From contig CATLAK010000005.1 in the NCBI GenBank assembly GCA_949878435.1, positions 94,930 to 158,929 of the forward strand: a stretch of 64,000 nt of DNA, written 5' to 3'. The position numbers and the translations under genes were made by a program. The notes below the pieces were generated by a model. It was not told the DNA's origin. It did not search any database and saw nothing but the letters and a program-made list of their open reading frames with translations. Positions 61,662 through 64,000 of the stretch are shown here, piece after piece. Each line of letters starts with the position of its first letter. The first letter of the stretch is position 1. The DNA is from an uncultured Lachnospiraceae bacterium. GTDB taxonomy: Bacteria; Bacillota; Clostridia; Lachnospirales; Lachnospiraceae.

Positions 61662-61714
61662 AAAGGTGCTGCCAAAAACTGCCTGCAGAGGACAGTTTTA
61701 GCAGCACCTTTAAC
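61662..61714 (+). terminator. Terminator hairpin of the DUF6020 gene
   Basis: AAAGGTGCTGC (61662-61672) pairs perfectly with GCAGCACCTTT (61701-61711), and the inner AAAACTG pairs with CAGTTTT. Only a short T-run follows. It starts 6 nt after the stop codon. Confidence 0.75.
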
Positions 61715-61715
61715 G

Positions 61716-62083
<368 letters not shown>

Positions 62084-62110
62084 GCGCTTTTATCATGCAT
62101 TTTTCCAATT

Positions 62111-63574
62111 TTAGCCACTAAAAAATTTCTCTCCTTCTGTCAAAATGAATGCTCGCTGCGGAGATAAAATATCCGTGCGAATCCGTTCTATCTGATTACC
62201 ATCCAACACGTATGCACAAAACACATAATTATAATCAAACACATGGTATAAACATAGCGTGTATACCTTACCTTCTATCTCCTTAAACCACATCTGTACC
62301 AGATTCGGACGATTTGAGGCTGGCGGAATTGCTTCTGCTCCTATCTCCAATCGTTCTAACTCGCATACGCAATCATTTTCCAAATCCTGCAAAAAGAATC
62401 TGCATTTAAATTGCCAAACCGTTCTATAGTTTGAGGGAATAAAATTTGATTTTCTCATATATACAGGAACACCTATATTGGCAAAGTCTATCTTATAATA
62501 GTTACTGCCAAAATAAACTTCATCCACGCCAGGTACTTTAAACTCCGCATCTTCCTCCTCATCCCCACAAAAAACAGCTATATCCTTTGACAAGCCATTC
62601 TCCATATATCGATCAGATGTAATATCGTCTTTTATGTTGTCCAGATATGTGCTCAGGCAGCTGCCTTCGGCGGTCATATATGCATTTTCCCATATATAAT
62701 TATATGGGAGATATTTTATTAAGAGGTTTTCTTCCGCCGCATTCTCTCCTAATCTGTGAATACGTATTCCATCATCCGTCTTTAAATTATAATTATATTC
62801 GGCAAAAACATAATAAAACTCTCCCCCATATTGAATCACTCTTCCATATCCTTCATTCTGGGTCTCAAAGCTGCTGATTGTAATAAATTCACCATTTTCT
62901 CTTTTTGTCAGTTCAACTACGATTGCCCCGTTTGAACCTCCCGAGCTTTCCACGATAACGTAATTATCCTGATCAGAAGCCATTTGAAAATGAAACATGT
63001 TCACACAATTTTCTGTACCGCTGACCAGTTTATATGCATCAAATTTATTTGTTATTTCTATTTCCGATTTTTCCAATTCTGGAAATAGACTTTTCATCTG
63101 ATCCATATCCAGCTCAAACTTATCCGCATTAAATTCCTTTGTTACGTTAAAATAAATACTTTTTTGTATATCCTCCCAAGAAATTTTCTTCAGACTTGCG
63201 TCAAACGATTGATAAAGTATCTCTTCAATTGCTTTAATCAATTCTGGCGGAAATATACTTTCCTCATTCTGGACTTCCAAAAATTCGCCCTTTACCTGTT
63301 CCGAATATTTATAAATCTCTTCTTGCATTTCTTCTGTAAACCATAATGTAAGATTCTTCCCAAAAATACCCCTATTCAGCATTAAATATTGCGCCTGAAA
63401 TCCCTGCCCTTTACTGCCTGGCGCATCTATACATACTATGGCTTCTAATATTCTATTTTCCGTCTTCTTGATTTTATATGCTGCATTCATTGATTTGCGG
63501 CTTATCAATAGAAGAGCCAAACATAAAGCGGCTATAAATGTATGTATGCATTTTTTTAATTGTCTACTTTTCAT
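62111..63574 (-). CDS. Hypothetical secreted or membrane-anchored protein
   Basis: I do not recognise this 487-aa protein. It begins with a basic N-terminus and one hydrophobic segment (TFIAALCLALLLIS), so it is probably exported or anchored. The middle contains a mixed region rich in Glu/Asp and aromatic residues (QEEIYKYSEQVKGEFLEVQN, FFPPEL-like and KAIEEILYQSFDASLKKISW). The second half looks beta-rich with Tyr/Asn/Gly repeats (NEGYGRVIQYGGEFYYVFAE, NYYKIDFANIGVPVYMRKSN), as in beta-propeller or lipoprotein-like sensor domains. No cysteine lipobox is visible. It is next to the GH1 remnant and partial genes, at the accessory end of the window. Confidence 0.7.
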   Translation of the reverse strand: MKSRQLKKCIHTFIAALCLALLLISRKSMNAAYKIKKTENRILEAIVCIDAPGSKGQGFQAQYLMLNRGIFGKNLTLWFTEEMQEEIYKYSEQVKGEFLEVQNEESIFPPELIKAIEEILYQSFDASLKKISWEDIQKSIYFNVTKEFNADKFELDMDQMKSLFPELEKSEIEITNKFDAYKLVSGTENCVNMFHFQMASDQDNYVIVESSGGSNGAIVVELTKRENGEFITISSFETQNEGYGRVIQYGGEFYYVFAEYNYNLKTDDGIRIHRLGENAAEENLLIKYLPYNYIWENAYMTAEGSCLSTYLDNIKDDITSDRYMENGLSKDIAVFCGDEEEDAEFKVPGVDEVYFGSNYYKIDFANIGVPVYMRKSNFIPSNYRTVWQFKCRFFLQDLENDCVCELERLEIGAEAIPPASNRPNLVQMWFKEIEGKVYTLCLYHVFDYNYVFCAYVLDGNQIERIRTDILSPQRAFILTEGEKFFSG

Positions 63575-63665
63575 ATAAGTGCCTTACCTTTAAGAATCTA
63601 ATTTTATATGCAGTTTGTGCCACCCTCGACGCGCTGTCTTATATCTTCTCTGACAAATCTTTACT

Positions 63666-63794
63666 CTATTCTTTATCCCCTTTCTCAGGATCCATATCCA
63701 GATAGAAATAATCCCCCTTCTCATCCACTGCCGAAAAACAGTATTCTCCATTTGTATTTACACTAATAATGTTTTCCCACTCCAGTCTTCTAAC
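63666..63794 (-). pseudogene. Short open fragment, probably remnant C-terminus
   Basis: On the minus strand this frame encodes 42 residues after an in-frame stop (VRRLEWENIISVNTNGEYCF, then SAVDEKGDYFYLDMDPEKGD and KE) with no start codon or ribosome site. The composition looks like a real protein end rather than noise. It is probably the tail of a decayed gene. No family recognised. Confidence 0.4.
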
Positions 63795-63824
63795 CTAAAA
63801 GTCGTATAATGTATACTCAAATAA

Positions 63825-64000
63825 TCAGCTAAGAATTACGCCCAGTTTTTCAAGATACAGAGCATCCCTTGCAGTTATTTCAGATGTCCATCTGCGCCGT
63901 TTTAACTTAACAGATACGTCGACATTTTCCACTGTATCGAACCACTGTAACTGCAGATACAGCGGTGTATTACACAGCCATGATTTAAGGCTAAGCTCGT
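63825..64000 (-). CDS. Partial C-terminal reading frame running off the right edge
   Basis: The minus strand is open from the right edge to a TGA at 63825, giving about 58 residues, including WLCNTPLYLQLQWFDTVENV, KLKRRRWTSEITARDALYL and a C-terminal EKLGVILS. The start lies outside the window. The sequence is basic with aromatic residues, but I recognise no family. Codon use looks ordinary, so a real gene end is plausible. Confidence 0.45.
   Translation of the reverse strand, partial: ELSLKSWLCNTPLYLQLQWFDTVENVDVSVKLKRRRWTSEITARDALYLEKLGVILS

Overview
The window looks like a chromosomal segment of a Clostridia bacterium, most likely Lachnospiraceae. This rests on the Firmicutes gene repertoire (LL-diaminopimelate aminotransferase route to lysine, DegV, DUF368, DUF5685, DUF5684, DUF4418, DUF6020, a glutamine synthetase next to an ANTAR regulator), strong AGGAGG-type ribosome binding sites and consensus sigma-A promoters. 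No rRNA, CRISPR array, prophage or complete insertion sequence is visible. Most genes lie on the minus strand.

Layout. 1-6.3 kb: cardiolipin synthase (cut by the window edge), pyridoxamine kinase, tRNA-Arg(ACG), a DnaJ/DUF5685/zinc-ribbon operon and a chemotaxis receptor. 6.4-13 kb: a 37-aa membrane peptide with its own promoter and terminator, an HD-GYP protein, a 2-isopropylmalate synthase fused to an AraC-type DNA-binding domain, a flavodiiron protein, a TauE/SafE exporter and an Rpn-type nuclease. 13.5-21.6 kb: a DUF5684 membrane protein, an ECF sigma/anti-sigma pair, dapF-dapL, a secreted transglutaminase-like protein and RecQ. 22-26 kb: a compact unit of DUF1326, DUF4418, a FtsX-type ABC transporter and DUF2182, all rich in Cys, His or Met. 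26-31 kb: a ribose-type sugar ABC operon divergent from a LacI regulator, with a pair of inverted operators. 31-34.4 kb: an acetyltransferase, a MATE exporter under an autoregulated MarR protein with a near-perfect operator/promoter, an Rpn remnant with heptad repeats, and a candidate structured small RNA. 34.4-43.5 kb: a DedA/glycosyltransferase/two-component operon, DegV, a flavodoxin-like reductase and a WYL-MmcQ-GyrI operon. 43.7-52.5 kb: ANTAR regulator plus glnA, and a long run of nadE, hslO, methyltransferase, DUF368 and hisC. 52.5-64 kb: an accessory-looking stretch with HxlR/flavin reductase, a beta-lactamase-fold hydrolase, Fic, acetyltransferase, TetR, a DUF4143 ATPase, an XRE regulator, a TPR glycosyltransferase, DUF6020, a glycosidase remnant and unrecognised secreted or partial genes.

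Two dispersed non-coding families cut across these regions. One is a set of palindromic elements (five copies here) that sit just 3' of minus-strand stop codons. The other is a roughly 95-bp leader sequence that includes the ribosome binding site and is shared by dapF and hslO, with a short version before the beta-lactamase-fold gene. The most unusual protein is the LeuA-AraC fusion. The best candidate for an uncharacterised system is the DUF1326/DUF4418/ABC/DUF2182 cluster.
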